Notes under the pieces: model-generated | What the model was told of the DNA's origin: nothing | Databases searched by the model: none | The model's input: only the letters and a program-made list of their open reading frames with translations | Source: Pseudonocardia sp. T1-2H | GTDB lineage: Bacteria; Actinomycetota; Actinomycetes; Mycobacteriales; Pseudonocardiaceae | Direction: 5' to 3' | Assembly (NCBI RefSeq): GCF_038039215.1 | Contig: NZ_JBBPCL010000001.1 | Coordinates: 3,782,001-3,846,000, forward strand | Length of the DNA: 64,000 bases | Position numbers and translations under genes: made by a program | In this document: positions 1 through 8,453 of the stretch, piece after piece | Layout of the letters: each line of letters opens with the position of its first letter | Position numbering within the stretch: the first letter of the stretch is position 1

Positions 1-70
1 CGGTCGGGATCTCGCTCGGGAGCCGGCCGGCGGGACACCGACACCCGCGGGGCCCGCTTGCGCCCCTGCA

Positions 71-100
71 TCGATGAGCGTCAACATAGACGTGTGTCGA
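71..100. promoter_or_regulatory. candidate ArsR operator
   Basis: An imperfect inverted repeat with 12-nt arms around AACATA. The inner arms CGTC/GACG and outer TCGA/TCGA pair, with 8 of 12 positions matched. It lies at the start of the arsR frame and overlaps the preferred GTG start at 94. ArsR proteins repress their own operon from such dyads over the promoter or start region. Assignment rests on position and symmetry only. Confidence 0.35.
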
Positions 101-477
101 TTCCGCTGCCGCTGCTGATCTCCTCCGCGGCGACCCATCAGGCCCTCAGCGCCGACGAGGCCGTCGAGCTGGCGGCGGCGTTCAAGGCTCTCGGCGACCC
201 GGTCCGGCTGCGCCTGCTCTCGCTGATCGCCGCCCACGAAGGCGGCGAGGCGTGCGTGTGCGACCTGACCGGCGCGTTCGAACTGTCCCAGCCCACGATC
301 TCGCACCACCTCAAGGTGCTGCGCGACGCCGGCCTGGTCCGCAGCGAGCGACGGGCGACCTGGGTCTACTACCGGGTCCGGCCCGAGGTCATCGGCCTGC
401 TCGCCACCGTGCTGGTCCCCGGCGACGCGCCGCTCCGCAGCACCTGCCCACCCGACGGAAGTGACCTGCCCGCATGA
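94..477 (+). CDS. arsR: ArsR-family metalloregulatory repressor
   Basis: A 127-residue winged-helix repressor that should release DNA on binding arsenite or antimonite. Residues 22-50 match the ArsR N-terminal helices (AFKALGDPVRLRLLSLI). The metal site is the CVC pair (Cys54 and Cys56) at the start of the recognition region ACVCDLTGAFELSQPTISHHLKVL, followed by a wing ending WVYYRV. A TTG at 58 could extend the frame, but the extra residues do not look like the family, so GTG 94 is preferred. The stop overlaps the next gene's ATG by 4 nt, so the repressor and the arsenic efflux/reductase gene are translationally coupled. Confidence 0.9.
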   Translation: MSIPLPLLISSAATHQALSADEAVELAAAFKALGDPVRLRLLSLIAAHEGGEACVCDLTGAFELSQPTISHHLKVLRDAGLVRSERRATWVYYRVRPEVIGLLATVLVPGDAPLRSTCPPDGSDLPA

Positions 478-1985
478 GTGCCCTCCCCACGACCGACGCC
501 GACGCCCCGGTCGCGAAGCGCCTGTCCACCCTCGATCGCTTCCTGCCGGTCTGGATCATCGCCGCGATGGTCGTCGGGCTGCTCGCCGGGCGGCTGATCC
601 CCGGCCTCGGCGGCGCGCTCGACGCCATCGCAGTCGACGGAGTGTCGCTCCCGATCGCGCTCGGCCTGCTGATCATGATGTACCCGGTGCTGGCGAAGGT
701 CCGCTACGACCGCCTCGGCACCGTCACCGGCGACCGCCGCCTGCTGATCAGCTCACTCGTCCTGAACTGGGTCTTCGGCCCGCTGCTCATGTTCGCCCTG
801 GCCTGGCTGCTGCTGCCGGCCCTGCCCGAGTACCGCACCGGGCTGATCATCGTCGGTCTCGCCCGCTGCATCGCCATGGTCGTCATCTGGAACGACCTCG
901 CCTGCGGCGACCGCGAGGCCGCCGCCGTGCTCGTCGCGATCAACTCGGTGTTCCAGGTGATCGCGTTCGCCGCCCTGGGCTGGTTCTACCTGTCCGTGCT
1001 GCCCGGCCGGCTCGGGCTCCCGCAGGCCGACCTCGACGTGTCTCCTTGGCAGATCGCCGGGTCCGTACTGATCTTCCTGGGTGTCCCGCTCGTCGCCGGC
1101 TACCTCACCCGACACTTCGGGGAGAAGGCCAAGGGCCGCGCCTGGTACGAGGAGAAGCTCATCCCGCGCGTCGGGCCGTTCGCCCTCTACGGACTGCTGT
1201 TCACGATCGTCGTCCTGTTCGCGCTGCAGGGCGACGCCATCACCTCCCGGCCCCTGGACGTCGCCCGCATCGCCCTCCCGCTGCTGGCCTACTTCGCGAT
1301 CATGTGGTTCGGCTCGCTCGCCCTGGCCAAGGCGATCGGCCTGGGCTACGAGCGGTCCGCGACGCTGGCGTTCACCGCCGCGGGCAACAACTTCGAGCTC
1401 GCCATCGCCGTCGCGATCGCCACCTTCGGCGTCACCTCCGGGCAGGCCCTCGCCGGGGTCGTCGGCCCGCTGATCGAGGTCCCGGTCCTCGTCGCGCTGG
1501 TCTACGTCTCCCTCGCCGCCCGGCGCCGCTGGACGTCGAGCCCGGGCCGGCCCGATCTCGAGGAGCTTCTCGTGAAGAACATCCCCGAGGTGCTGTTCGT
1601 CTGTGTGCACAACGCCGGACGCTCCCAGATGGCCGCCGCTCTGCTCCACCACCACGCCCGGGGTTCGGTCGCCGTCCGCTCCGCCGGCTCCGCACCCGCC
1701 GACACCGTCAACCCCGCCGTCCGCGAGGTCATGGCCGAGATCGGGCTCGACCTGTCCCAGGAGTTCCCCAAGCCGCTGACCGAAGATGCCGTCCGCGCGG
1801 CCGACGTCGTGATCACCATGGGCTGCGGCGACGCCTGCCCCGTCTACCCCGGCAAGCGCTACCTCGACTGGGAGCTCACCGACCCCGCCGGCAGGACCGC
1901 CGCCGAGATCCGGCCCATCCGTGACGACATCGAGACCCGCGTGAAGGCGCTCATCGCCGAGCTGACCGGGCCCGCGAACGGGTGA
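474..1985 (+). CDS. acr3: Acr3 arsenite permease fused to arsenate reductase
   Basis: A 503-residue bifunctional protein. Residues about 20-350 are an Acr3 (BART superfamily) arsenite efflux carrier with ten predicted membrane segments and the family motif LARCIAMVVIWN, which carries the essential Cys132. After a short charged linker (350-368), residues 370-503 form a low-molecular-weight-phosphatase-type arsenate reductase. Its P-loop is C377-VHNAG-R383-S, and downstream are MGCGDACP and DWELTDPAG, which hold the resolving cysteine and the general-acid Asp. The fusion would let arsenate be reduced on the inner membrane face beside the arsenite exit path. Such Acr3-ArsC fusions are known in actinobacteria. 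It follows arsR with an ATGA overlap. Confidence 0.93.
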   Translation: MSALPTTDADAPVAKRLSTLDRFLPVWIIAAMVVGLLAGRLIPGLGGALDAIAVDGVSLPIALGLLIMMYPVLAKVRYDRLGTVTGDRRLLISSLVLNWVFGPLLMFALAWLLLPALPEYRTGLIIVGLARCIAMVVIWNDLACGDREAAAVLVAINSVFQVIAFAALGWFYLSVLPGRLGLPQADLDVSPWQIAGSVLIFLGVPLVAGYLTRHFGEKAKGRAWYEEKLIPRVGPFALYGLLFTIVVLFALQGDAITSRPLDVARIALPLLAYFAIMWFGSLALAKAIGLGYERSATLAFTAAGNNFELAIAVAIATFGVTSGQALAGVVGPLIEVPVLVALVYVSLAARRRWTSSPGRPDLEELLVKNIPEVLFVCVHNAGRSQMAAALLHHHARGSVAVRSAGSAPADTVNPAVREVMAEIGLDLSQEFPKPLTEDAVRAADVVITMGCGDACPVYPGKRYLDWELTDPAGRTAAEIRPIRDDIETRVKALIAELTGPANG

Positions 1986-2247
1986 CGGCCTCGCCTCGGG
2001 CCGCGTCTCCCCCGCTCTACGGGCCGACCTGCAGCTCTGCCGCGGCTACGACGGGGACGTCTGGAGCGTGGCCGGTCATCAGACCGCCCGTCCGGAGCCA
2101 TGGCTCCCGTGAGGCGATGAATCGAAGACGGCCCGTCACGAGGAACGGCGAGCTCGAAGTGCTCACGACCCGCCAAGCCTGACAGCTACCGCCGGGGCTG
2201 TCGATCGGCCGGTAGCCGGTTCGAGCAGGGCGGTCCCGCCGCCGTCC

Positions 2248-2532
2248 TCAGCCCGGCTCGCCGCGGGACTTGCGGTACAGCACCCAGCCCAGGTCCACGA
2301 GGGCGATCACCGCGACCACGGCGAGGACCACCGCGAGCCACAGGACGCCCACCCGCCAGGCGAGCACGGCTCCGACGGCGCACACGACCAGGCCGAACGC
2401 CGCCAGCAGCGCCCGCAGCGTCAGGGCGCTGCGGGCGGGCGCGGCGCCACCGAGGCCCGCCGTCAGGTCGTGGTAGTCCGGCAGGCCCTTCTCGTAGTCC
2501 TCGCGGGACCGGCGTCCCCGGTCGTCCGGCAC
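2248..2532 (-). CDS. DUF6343-like small membrane protein
   Basis: A 94-residue protein with a polar, charged N-terminus (about 1-33) and two adjacent hydrophobic helices (about 37-60 and 63-84), ending in a short basic tail. The ARSALTLR segment just before the first helix and the overall layout resemble the actinobacterial DUF6343 family, whose function is unknown. It stands alone: the arsenic operon converges on it from one side and trpC lies upstream on the same strand with about 130 nt between. No function is claimed. Confidence 0.65.
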   Translation of the reverse strand: MPDDRGRRSREDYEKGLPDYHDLTAGLGGAAPARSALTLRALLAAFGLVVCAVGAVLAWRVGVLWLAVVLAVVAVIALVDLGWVLYRKSRGEPG

Positions 2533-2660
2533 GGCGTCCTCCTGCTCGCTCGGCTCCCCCGAGGACTACCCGTCGAGGGCCGCCCGACACCGCCGGCCTG
2601 CCTGCCACCGGGCTGGTCCCGGACGTCCGCGTCCGTCCGCGACCGTGCCGGCCCGCGGCG

Positions 2661-3443
2661 TCAGCCGGCCGCCCCGATGAACTCGCCGACCGCGGAGCGC
2701 GGCGCCCCGGAGCGGACCAGCGCCTCGCCGACCAGCACCACGTCGGCCCCCCACCGGCGGTACTCCGCCACGTCGGCGGCCGCGGCGACACCCGACTCCG
2801 CAACCCGGACCCGCCCCTCGGGCACCTGCGGCGCCAGTCGCCGGAACACCGACCGGTCGACGTCGAGCGTCGTCAGGTCCCGCGCGTTGATCCCGACGAC
2901 CTCCGCCCCCACGTCGACGGCCCGCCCGAGCTCCTCCTCGGTGTGCACCTCGACCAGGGCGGTCAGGCCGAGCTCGCGGGCCAGTCCGTACAGCTCCTCC
3001 AGCAGGCCGCCCGGCAACGACACCACCATCAGCAGCGCGAGGTCGGCGCCCCACGCCCGCGTCTCCCAGAGCTGGTAGGGCGTCACCACGAAGTCCTTGC
3101 GCAGCACCGGGACGTCCACGGCGTCCCGCACGTCGGCCAGGTCGGTGAGCGAGCCGCCGAACCGCCGCCGCTCGGTCAGCACGCTGATCGCCGACGCCCC
3201 GCCCGCCGCGTACTCCCGGGCCAGCGATGCGGGGTCCGGGATGTCGGCGAGCGCGCCCTTGCTCGGGCTCTTCCGCTTCACCTCCGCGATGATCGCCGCG
3301 CCCGGCGCGCGGAACGCGGGAACCGGATCCAGTGCCGGCGCCATGCCTGCGACCCGCGCCCTCAGGTCGGCCGCCGGCACCCGCCGTTCACGCTCCGCCA
3401 GGTCCTCCCGGACACCGTCCAGGATCCCGTCGAGGACGGACAT
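2661..3443 (-). CDS. trpC: indole-3-glycerol phosphate synthase
   Basis: A 260-residue TIM barrel catalysing ring closure of CdRP to indole-3-glycerol phosphate in tryptophan synthesis. Recognisable features are the [13 protein letters not shown] active-site lysine strand, the [10 protein letters not shown] catalytic lysine, ALVEVH, the GINARDL loop and the phosphate-binding AESGV and LVGEALV turns. The frame is open three codons further up, but ATG 3443 begins the conserved MSVLDGIL and is preceded by a GAGG-rich leader. No other trp genes flank it, so it is a detached trpC, possibly a paralogue of one in a trp operon elsewhere. Confidence 0.93.
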   Translation of the reverse strand: MSVLDGILDGVREDLAERERRVPAADLRARVAGMAPALDPVPAFRAPGAAIIAEVKRKSPSKGALADIPDPASLAREYAAGGASAISVLTERRRFGGSLTDLADVRDAVDVPVLRKDFVVTPYQLWETRAWGADLALLMVVSLPGGLLEELYGLARELGLTALVEVHTEEELGRAVDVGAEVVGINARDLTTLDVDRSVFRRLAPQVPEGRVRVAESGVAAAADVAEYRRWGADVVLVGEALVRSGAPRSAVGEFIGAAG

Positions 3444-3740
3444 GCACCTCACCTCTCCTTCGCTCCGCGGTTCTCCGCCACCAGGGGCGGCGACCTCGGC
3501 CGCTCGCCTCCCGGTGGCTCGGCGGCACCGCCTGTTCGCCGCAAGCGACCTCGTCGTCGGTCACCGACCGGGAACCGCCGACCGAGAGCGCAGCACCCCT
3601 CACGAACAGCGACCACGAGCTCCCGGCGGACGGCGCCTGCCTCGCCGTCACCGTCTCATGCGCTCCACGGCCGGCGGCCGGCCCCCCGGCTCCGCGCAGC
3701 CTCGACCTGCTCGGCCGCCCGACCGGCCTCCGCTGCCGGG

Positions 3741-4349
3741 TCAGGCGCCCGAGACGCGGTAGCGCAGGTGGGTCACCCCGCGCGAGCCGATGACCCGGGT
3801 CGTGTCGAACCGCCGGCCGCCCGCGGTGATGCGGTCGAAGAGGCGCACCCCGCTGCCGAGCAGCACGGGGGCGAGGTGGATCTGCAGCTCGTCGAGCACG
3901 CCCGCCTCCAGGCACTGCTGCACGGTGGTCGCACCCCCGACGACCTGCACGTCCTTCTCGCGGGCGGCGGCACGCGCCTGCTCCACCGCAGTCGTGACGC
4001 CGCCGGTGACGAACGTGAAGGGCGCCCCTCGGCGACGGGTCCACGGCTCCCGCGCGTGGTGGGTCAGGACGAAGGCCGGGGCGCGGAACGGGGGCGGGTC
4101 GGGGCGCCCGGCGCCACCCTCGTCGAACATCCACCGTCCCATCACGTAGGCCCCCGCACGCAGCCGGATCTCCCGGACCACGTGCTCGTCGGCGTCCTCG
4201 CGTCCCTGGTCCTCCTCCACCCCGTCGAGGTCGAGGGCCCACTGGTGGATGCGGTGCCCGCCGTCGCCCAGGGCGTTGCCGGGGCCCGCGTTCGGCCCCG
4301 CGATGTAGCCGTCGAGGGACATCCCGATGCTGGCGAACACGACGCTCAT
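3741..4349 (-). CDS. RibD C-terminal/DHFR-like reductase
   Basis: A 202-residue dihydrofolate reductase-fold protein of the RibD_C group. It opens with a strand ending SIGMSLDGYIAGP, has the central YVMGRWMFDEGG segment and the NADPH-binding VVGGATTVQQCLEAGVLDEL block, and ends HLRYRVSG. In this family such stand-alone proteins are NADPH reductases of unassigned substrate rather than true folate or riboflavin enzymes. Its ATG overlaps the stop of the upstream AbrB-type membrane gene by 4 nt, so the two are probably translated together, though a functional link is not evident. Confidence 0.85.
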   Translation of the reverse strand: MSVVFASIGMSLDGYIAGPNAGPGNALGDGGHRIHQWALDLDGVEEDQGREDADEHVVREIRLRAGAYVMGRWMFDEGGAGRPDPPPFRAPAFVLTHHAREPWTRRRGAPFTFVTGGVTTAVEQARAAAREKDVQVVGGATTVQQCLEAGVLDELQIHLAPVLLGSGVRLFDRITAGGRRFDTTRVIGSRGVTHLRYRVSGA

Positions 4350-5539
4350 CCCACGGTCTCCTGTCGACGCCGCCGGGACGCCTCCAGCGCACGGACGACG
4401 AGCGGGACGGCGAGGACGACGACGAACAGGCGCAGGCTCTGCACCGTGGAGACGAGCGGGACGTTCGTGCCGGTCGACTCCGCCGTCGCCAGCACCGCGT
4501 TGATGCCCCCGGGGGTCGTCGCGAGGTAGGCCTCGGTGAACGGGATCCCCACCAGGGCGGCGAGGCCCCAGGCGAGCCCGGCACACGCAACGCAGACACC
4601 CACCGTGGCCGCGAGCAGGTGGGGGAAGACCCCGGCCGCGTGCCGGGCCGCCGAGCGGGTGAAGCGCAGACCGACCTCGAGCCCGACGACGATGAAGACG
4701 ACGTCCTTGAGCGGTCCCGCCGGCGCGAACCCGGAGGACGCCCCGGTGAGGGTGAACACCGCGGCCACGAGCATCGGACCGAGCAGTACCGGGGCCGGCA
4801 GCCCGAGCCGGCGCCCCACGGCGAACCCGGTGAGACAGATGGCCGCGAGGACGACCAGCCGCCCCGGCTGATCGGCGGAGTCCACCAGGTGGCCCATGAC
4901 CGGGAGCAGGGGCTGCAGCCGGTCGTCGGCGGGGTTCTGGTCCTGCGGCGCGAAGCCCAGCGCGATAGCGGGTGCAGTGAGCCCCACCAGCCCGACGCGG
5001 AGGTACTGGCTGAACGCGACGATCCGGCTGTCGGCACCGAGGTCGTCCGCGCAGCTGACGACCGCCGCGGAACCGCCCGGGACCATGCCGAGGGTCGCGT
5101 CGGTGAGGCCCAGCTTCCCGAAGCGGGCCAGGACGGCCGCGGCGCCCACGCAGAGGACGATCGTCGCCACCGTGACGGCGAGCATCGGGAGCGCGGCGCC
5201 GAGCACGCCCAGAACCTGGGAGTCGAGGTAGCTGCCCATGAGCACCCCCACGAGCGCCTGGGCGGCCCGGTTCGTGCCCCGCGGGAACGGACGGCCGACC
5301 AGGCCGGGCAGGGCGAGCGCGATCCCGGCGACGAGCCCGGTCAGCAGGCTCGGCGCGGGAACCCCGAGTACCTCCGCCCGTTCGGCGACGAAGTAGCAGG
5401 CGATGACGAGTGCGGTCCAGCCGGCGCCGCGGACGAGCCGGCCGCGGAGTTCTCCTTCGGCGGGGCCGCCGTCGTGCGGCGGGGAGGGGGCGGGGTCCGG
5501 AGGTGAGGTCGGGGGCGCGGTCACGGTCGTGGCAGACAT
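4346..5539 (-). CDS. AbrB-family (duplicated) membrane protein
   Basis: A 397-residue integral membrane protein made of two homologous halves, the layout of the Pfam AbrB membrane family, once labelled putative ammonia monooxygenase. Each half has the signature PGG turn plus a charged helix: GMVPGGSAAVVSCADDLGAD with QYLRV in the first half, and TTPGGINAVLATAESTG with QSLRL in the second. About ten to twelve hydrophobic helices are visible after a Pro-rich cytoplasmic N-terminus of roughly 35 residues. ATG 5539 is chosen over a GTG eight codons upstream. Family function is uncertain; it is probably a transporter. It is unrelated to the AbrB DNA-binding protein. Confidence 0.85.
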   Translation of the reverse strand: MSATTVTAPPTSPPDPAPSPPHDGGPAEGELRGRLVRGAGWTALVIACYFVAERAEVLGVPAPSLLTGLVAGIALALPGLVGRPFPRGTNRAAQALVGVLMGSYLDSQVLGVLGAALPMLAVTVATIVLCVGAAAVLARFGKLGLTDATLGMVPGGSAAVVSCADDLGADSRIVAFSQYLRVGLVGLTAPAIALGFAPQDQNPADDRLQPLLPVMGHLVDSADQPGRLVVLAAICLTGFAVGRRLGLPAPVLLGPMLVAAVFTLTGASSGFAPAGPLKDVVFIVVGLEVGLRFTRSAARHAAGVFPHLLAATVGVCVACAGLAWGLAALVGIPFTEAYLATTPGGINAVLATAESTGTNVPLVSTVQSLRLFVVVLAVPLVVRALEASRRRRQETVG

Positions 5540-5711
5540 TGTGGTCCTCGCTGTGGCGGACACGGACCCGGCGAACGTGTCCTCCGTGCGTGGCCGCGAG
5601 TCACCTCACGGGCGGCCTCCGGATGTCCTCAGTGGAAAGCCCCTGGCCACGGGGGTGGAGACAGTCGTCACCATGTGGCCCCCGTTACCGGTCCGGTCGG
5701 AGCCGGACCCC

Positions 5712-6254
5712 TCAGGCGTACTCCGGGATCAGCGCGTCGCGGTACTCGGCGGGCAGCTGGGCCACCGTGTCGGAGAACTCCTCGTCGCCGACCGCCTCGT
5801 GGAGCGCGGCGACCACGGCCTGCGCGTACCGGTGGGCGGGGCCGATGTCGGCTTCGGTCCGCTCGGCGATCTCGGCCAGGAAGTCCATCAGGGCCATCGG
5901 CACGCCGGCGCCCCGGCCGCGGTCGATGCCACGGCGGAGCGGGTGCCGCAGCTCGCGCGGGACGCGCGGCATCAGGGCCTCGGCCTGCGCACCGGTGATG
6001 CGCGCGGCGAGGGCCTCCGTCACGGCCTCCGCGACCGCCGGCGCCTGCTCCCGCTCGACGCCGCGTTCGCCGAGACGGTCGAGGAACTCCTCCGACGACA
6101 GCCTCGCCGGCGGGTCCTCGTCCTCCACCGGGGGCGCCGCCGCAACCGCCTCGTCCAGCCACCGCCGGAACTCCTTCGGCAGCTGCGACCGCATGTCGTG
6201 GAACTCCTCGCCGCCCACCGCCCGCCACAGCGTGGCGGGCGGTGGGCGGGCCAC
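5712..6254 (-). CDS. DUF2267 protein, first repeat incomplete
   Basis: A 180-residue acidic, helical protein built from DUF2267-type units. One complete unit runs from SSEEFLDRLGERG to LRHPLRRG and another follows from MDFLAEIAERT to AQLPAEYRD. The first unit begins abruptly at ATLWRAVGGEEFHDMRSQLP. Translating upstream in the same frame from GTG 6254 adds matching family sequence (LDRPTAEQVARP), but reaches the histidine-kinase stop at 6321 without a canonical start, so the opening helix is missing. The gene may be a 5'-truncated remnant, may use an unusual start, or may contain a sequence error. DUF2267 function is unknown. Confidence 0.7.
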   Translation of the reverse strand: MARPPPATLWRAVGGEEFHDMRSQLPKEFRRWLDEAVAAAPPVEDEDPPARLSSEEFLDRLGERGVEREQAPAVAEAVTEALAARITGAQAEALMPRVPRELRHPLRRGIDRGRGAGVPMALMDFLAEIAERTEADIGPAHRYAQAVVAALHEAVGDEEFSDTVAQLPAEYRDALIPEYA

Positions 6255-6320
6255 CTGCTCGGCGGTCGGCCGATCGAGGTCCGCCTGCCGGGCCCGCGGG
6301 CGACCCGTACCAGGCCGCGG

Positions 6321-7694
6321 TCACACCGCCCCGGCGGGGGCCGGCTCGCCCGCCCAGGCCCGCAGCCGGCGTGGGAGGACCACCGTCACCGTCGTGCCCG
6401 CGCCCGGCGCGCCCTTGAGCATCGTCCGGCCGCCGCCGTCGCCGACGACCTGCTCGACGAGCTGCAGGCCGATGTGCCCGGGCCGCCGGCGTCGGCCCGG
6501 GTCGAGGCCCACGCCGTCGTCGGTGACGGTCAGCTCCACCGTCTCCCCGGGCCCGCCGGCGACGCGCACCCGGACGTTCTCGGCCTCGGCGTGCCGGAAG
6601 GCGTTGCGCAGCAGCTCCCCGGCGACCCGGTGGACCAGGACGGCGGTGCCCTCGGGCAGCCCGTCCACCCCGCCGACCTCGATCGACACCCGCGGGCCCC
6701 GCTCCTCCGCCCCGGGGCCGCTCCGCAGCTGCGCGACCAGGTCCTGCAGCGCCCCGGCCAGGTCGTCCGCGATCGGGCCCGGTCGCACGAGCTCGGTGAG
6801 CAGCGCGCGCAGCCGGCGCACGTCGTCCGCGACCACCTCGTGGGCGTGGTCCAGGAGCTCCCACGGGATCTCGTCGCCGGACCGGTGGCCCTCCGCGCGG
6901 AACGCCTCCATCAGCAGGCTCGCGCCCGCGAGGTCCGGGATGACGCCGTCGTGCAGCCGTTGCGCGAGGTCCCGGCGGGCGAGCTCAGCGGCCGCGAGCC
7001 CGTAGTTCCGCACCGCCCGCTGCTCGGCGCGGTCGCGTTCCATCCGCCGGGCGAGCGAGATCGACAGCGGGACGGTGGCGAGGGCGAGCAGCAGCAGGCC
7101 TGCCAGGACCAGCGGCACCAGCACCGTGACGGCGTGCCCGGTGGTGGCGCCGACGTCGACGGGGACGTAGACCTCGAGCCTCGTGTCGTTGCCACCCGCG
7201 TCCCGGAACCCGAAGTAGACCTCGAACCGCTCTCCCGGCAGGCTCCGCTCGTAGGCGTGCTCGGGGTCGTCCGGCACCTGCTGCACCACCACCTCGCCGC
7301 GGTCCAGGCGTGCGGCGAGACCCGGGTCCAGCCGGCCGCTGCGCCCCTCGACGCGCTGCTCGTCGGAGAAGACGATCCGCGCCACGTCGCCGGAGACGCT
7401 GAAGACCTTGACCCGCTCGACCATGCCCGAGCCCAGGAACGGCGCCAGGTCGGCGACCAGCTCGTCCCGGGAGAAGCCGCCGGGCCGCTCGTAGTCCCGC
7501 TCCGACAGCGGGACCAGCACCGCGGACGCGAGCTGGCGCGCGACCTTCTCCGCCGTCCGGTGCGCGTCGTCCTCGGCGAACCGCCAGACGCCGACGCCCA
7601 GCAGCCCGGACACGACGACCGCGACGACGGCGGTGAGCAGCACGTGCCGGACCAGGGTCCGGCGCAGCAGCGGCCCGGCCACGTGGACGGACAC
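6321..7694 (-). CDS. NarL-type sensor histidine kinase
   Basis: A 457-residue membrane sensor kinase. Hydrophobic helices near residues 15-36 and 188-212 bracket an extracytoplasmic sensing domain of about 150 residues. The HisKA_3 dimerisation helix carries the phospho-acceptor in LAQRLHDGVIPDLAG, and the HATPase domain has the N-box ELLRNAFRHAEA, the D-box TVTDDGVGLDP and a GHIGL G-box. Its GTG follows the response-regulator stop with no gap, so the pair forms one transcription unit. The signal is unknown. A ferric-iron ABC transporter diverges from the pair, which makes a metal- or envelope-related cue a weak inference. Confidence 0.9.
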   Translation of the reverse strand: MSVHVAGPLLRRTLVRHVLLTAVVAVVVSGLLGVGVWRFAEDDAHRTAEKVARQLASAVLVPLSERDYERPGGFSRDELVADLAPFLGSGMVERVKVFSVSGDVARIVFSDEQRVEGRSGRLDPGLAARLDRGEVVVQQVPDDPEHAYERSLPGERFEVYFGFRDAGGNDTRLEVYVPVDVGATTGHAVTVLVPLVLAGLLLLALATVPLSISLARRMERDRAEQRAVRNYGLAAAELARRDLAQRLHDGVIPDLAGASLLMEAFRAEGHRSGDEIPWELLDHAHEVVADDVRRLRALLTELVRPGPIADDLAGALQDLVAQLRSGPGAEERGPRVSIEVGGVDGLPEGTAVLVHRVAGELLRNAFRHAEAENVRVRVAGGPGETVELTVTDDGVGLDPGRRRRPGHIGLQLVEQVVGDGGGRTMLKGAPGAGTTVTVVLPRRLRAWAGEPAPAGAV

Positions 7695-8336
7695 CTAGTA
7701 CCGGGACCCGAGCGAGATGAGGCCGAGGCGTTCGGCGGAGACGACGGCGCCGAGCTGGCTGTGCACGCCGAGCTTCGCCATCACGGACTTGATGTGGTCC
7801 CGGGTGGTGTGCAGCGAGATCCCCAGCGTCGTCGCGATCCGGCTGGCGTCCAGGCCCTGCCCGAGCTGGCGCAGCACGTCGTACTCGCGGTGGGTCAGGC
7901 CGATCCGCGGCGCGGGCCGGCACGCCTCCGCCTCGACGACGGGGCGCGCGGCGTCGGCGCTCCGCAGGGCGGCGAGGATCGTGGCCAGCGCCGCGTCCTT
8001 GCCCAGGAACGCGACCGCGCCCGCGGCCAGGGCGCGGTCGGCCAGGTCCGCGCGGGGGTGCGCGGTGAGCACCACGATCCGGGCGTGCGGGCGCAGCTCG
8101 CGCAACCGCGGGATCAGGTCCAGCCCGCCCGCGTCCGGGAGCTGCAGGTCGACGACGGCCACCGCGAAGTCCACCGCCGCGGCCTTGGCCAGACCCTCGC
8201 GCGCGGTGTGCGCGACCGCGACGCAGTGCAGGTCCGGCTGCAGGCCGAGGCTGAGCTCGAGCAGGTCCGTGAACACCCGGTGGTCGTCCAACAGGAGGAC
8301 CGGGATCCGGCCCGGCGTCTCGGGTGGGGGCAGCAC
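7695..8336 (-). CDS. NarL/FixJ-family response regulator
   Basis: A 213-residue response regulator, the first gene of a regulator-kinase pair. The receiver has the acidic pair LLLDDHR (residues 14-20), the phosphorylatable Asp63 in VVDLQLPDAGG, the threonine of VVLTAHP and the lysine of FLGKDAA. The C-terminal LuxR-type helix-turn-helix runs from LTHREYDVLRQLGQG through ISLHTTRDHIKSVMAKLGVHS. The start is a GTG at 8336, immediately downstream (in its own direction) of a palindrome at 8338-8351, a possible autoregulatory site. Confidence 0.9.
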   Translation of the reverse strand: MLPPPETPGRIPVLLLDDHRVFTDLLELSLGLQPDLHCVAVAHTAREGLAKAAAVDFAVAVVDLQLPDAGGLDLIPRLRELRPHARIVVLTAHPRADLADRALAAGAVAFLGKDAALATILAALRSADAARPVVEAEACRPAPRIGLTHREYDVLRQLGQGLDASRIATTLGISLHTTRDHIKSVMAKLGVHSQLGAVVSAERLGLISLGSRY

Positions 8337-8337
8337 C

Positions 8338-8351
8338 CCCTAATACTAGGG
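8338..8351. promoter_or_regulatory. perfect CCCTA-ATAC-TAGGG palindrome
   Basis: A perfect 5-4-5 inverted repeat one base outside the response-regulator start codon, in the divergent region shared with the iron transporter. LuxR-type regulators often bind short dyads of this kind, so autoregulation is possible. A -10-like TAATAC is embedded in it. Evidence is symmetry and position only. Confidence 0.3.
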
Positions 8352-8352
8352 A

Positions 8353-8381
8353 GCCGAACCTCACTTGTTGAAGCCTAACCT
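8353..8381 (+). promoter_or_regulatory. candidate iron-box half-sites (IdeR/DmdR-like)
   Basis: Two direct copies of GCC(G/T)AACCT at 8353-8361 and 8373-8381, spaced exactly 20 nt (about two helical turns), lie upstream of the ferric ABC transporter. The second copy matches the right half of the actinobacterial IdeR/DmdR consensus (GGCTAACCT) closely, while the left half-site is poor. Iron-dependent repression is plausible but unproven. Confidence 0.35.
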
Positions 8382-8453
8382 TCCTTTCGAGCCGGCGCGG
8401 GCTCGTCGACACCCGCGCCGGACGGCCCTGCCCCCCGTGAAGAAGGAGCCCTC

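Noticed and set aside
2094..2107. GGAGCCATGGCTCC palindrome between convergent genes, considered as a terminator
   Set aside because: There is no loop between the arms and no run of T, so it cannot form a normal terminator hairpin; no regulatory context is evident.
1982..2182. A 66-codon frame after the arsenic fusion gene
   Set aside because: Its Arg/Pro/Ser-rich translation has no family-like pattern and no ribosome-binding site beyond the overlap; likely chance.
5403..8378. A 991-codon plus-strand open frame
   Set aside because: It is antisense to the AbrB start, DUF2267, the histidine kinase and the response regulator, all of which have clear motifs; the translation is low-complexity Arg/Gln/Val.
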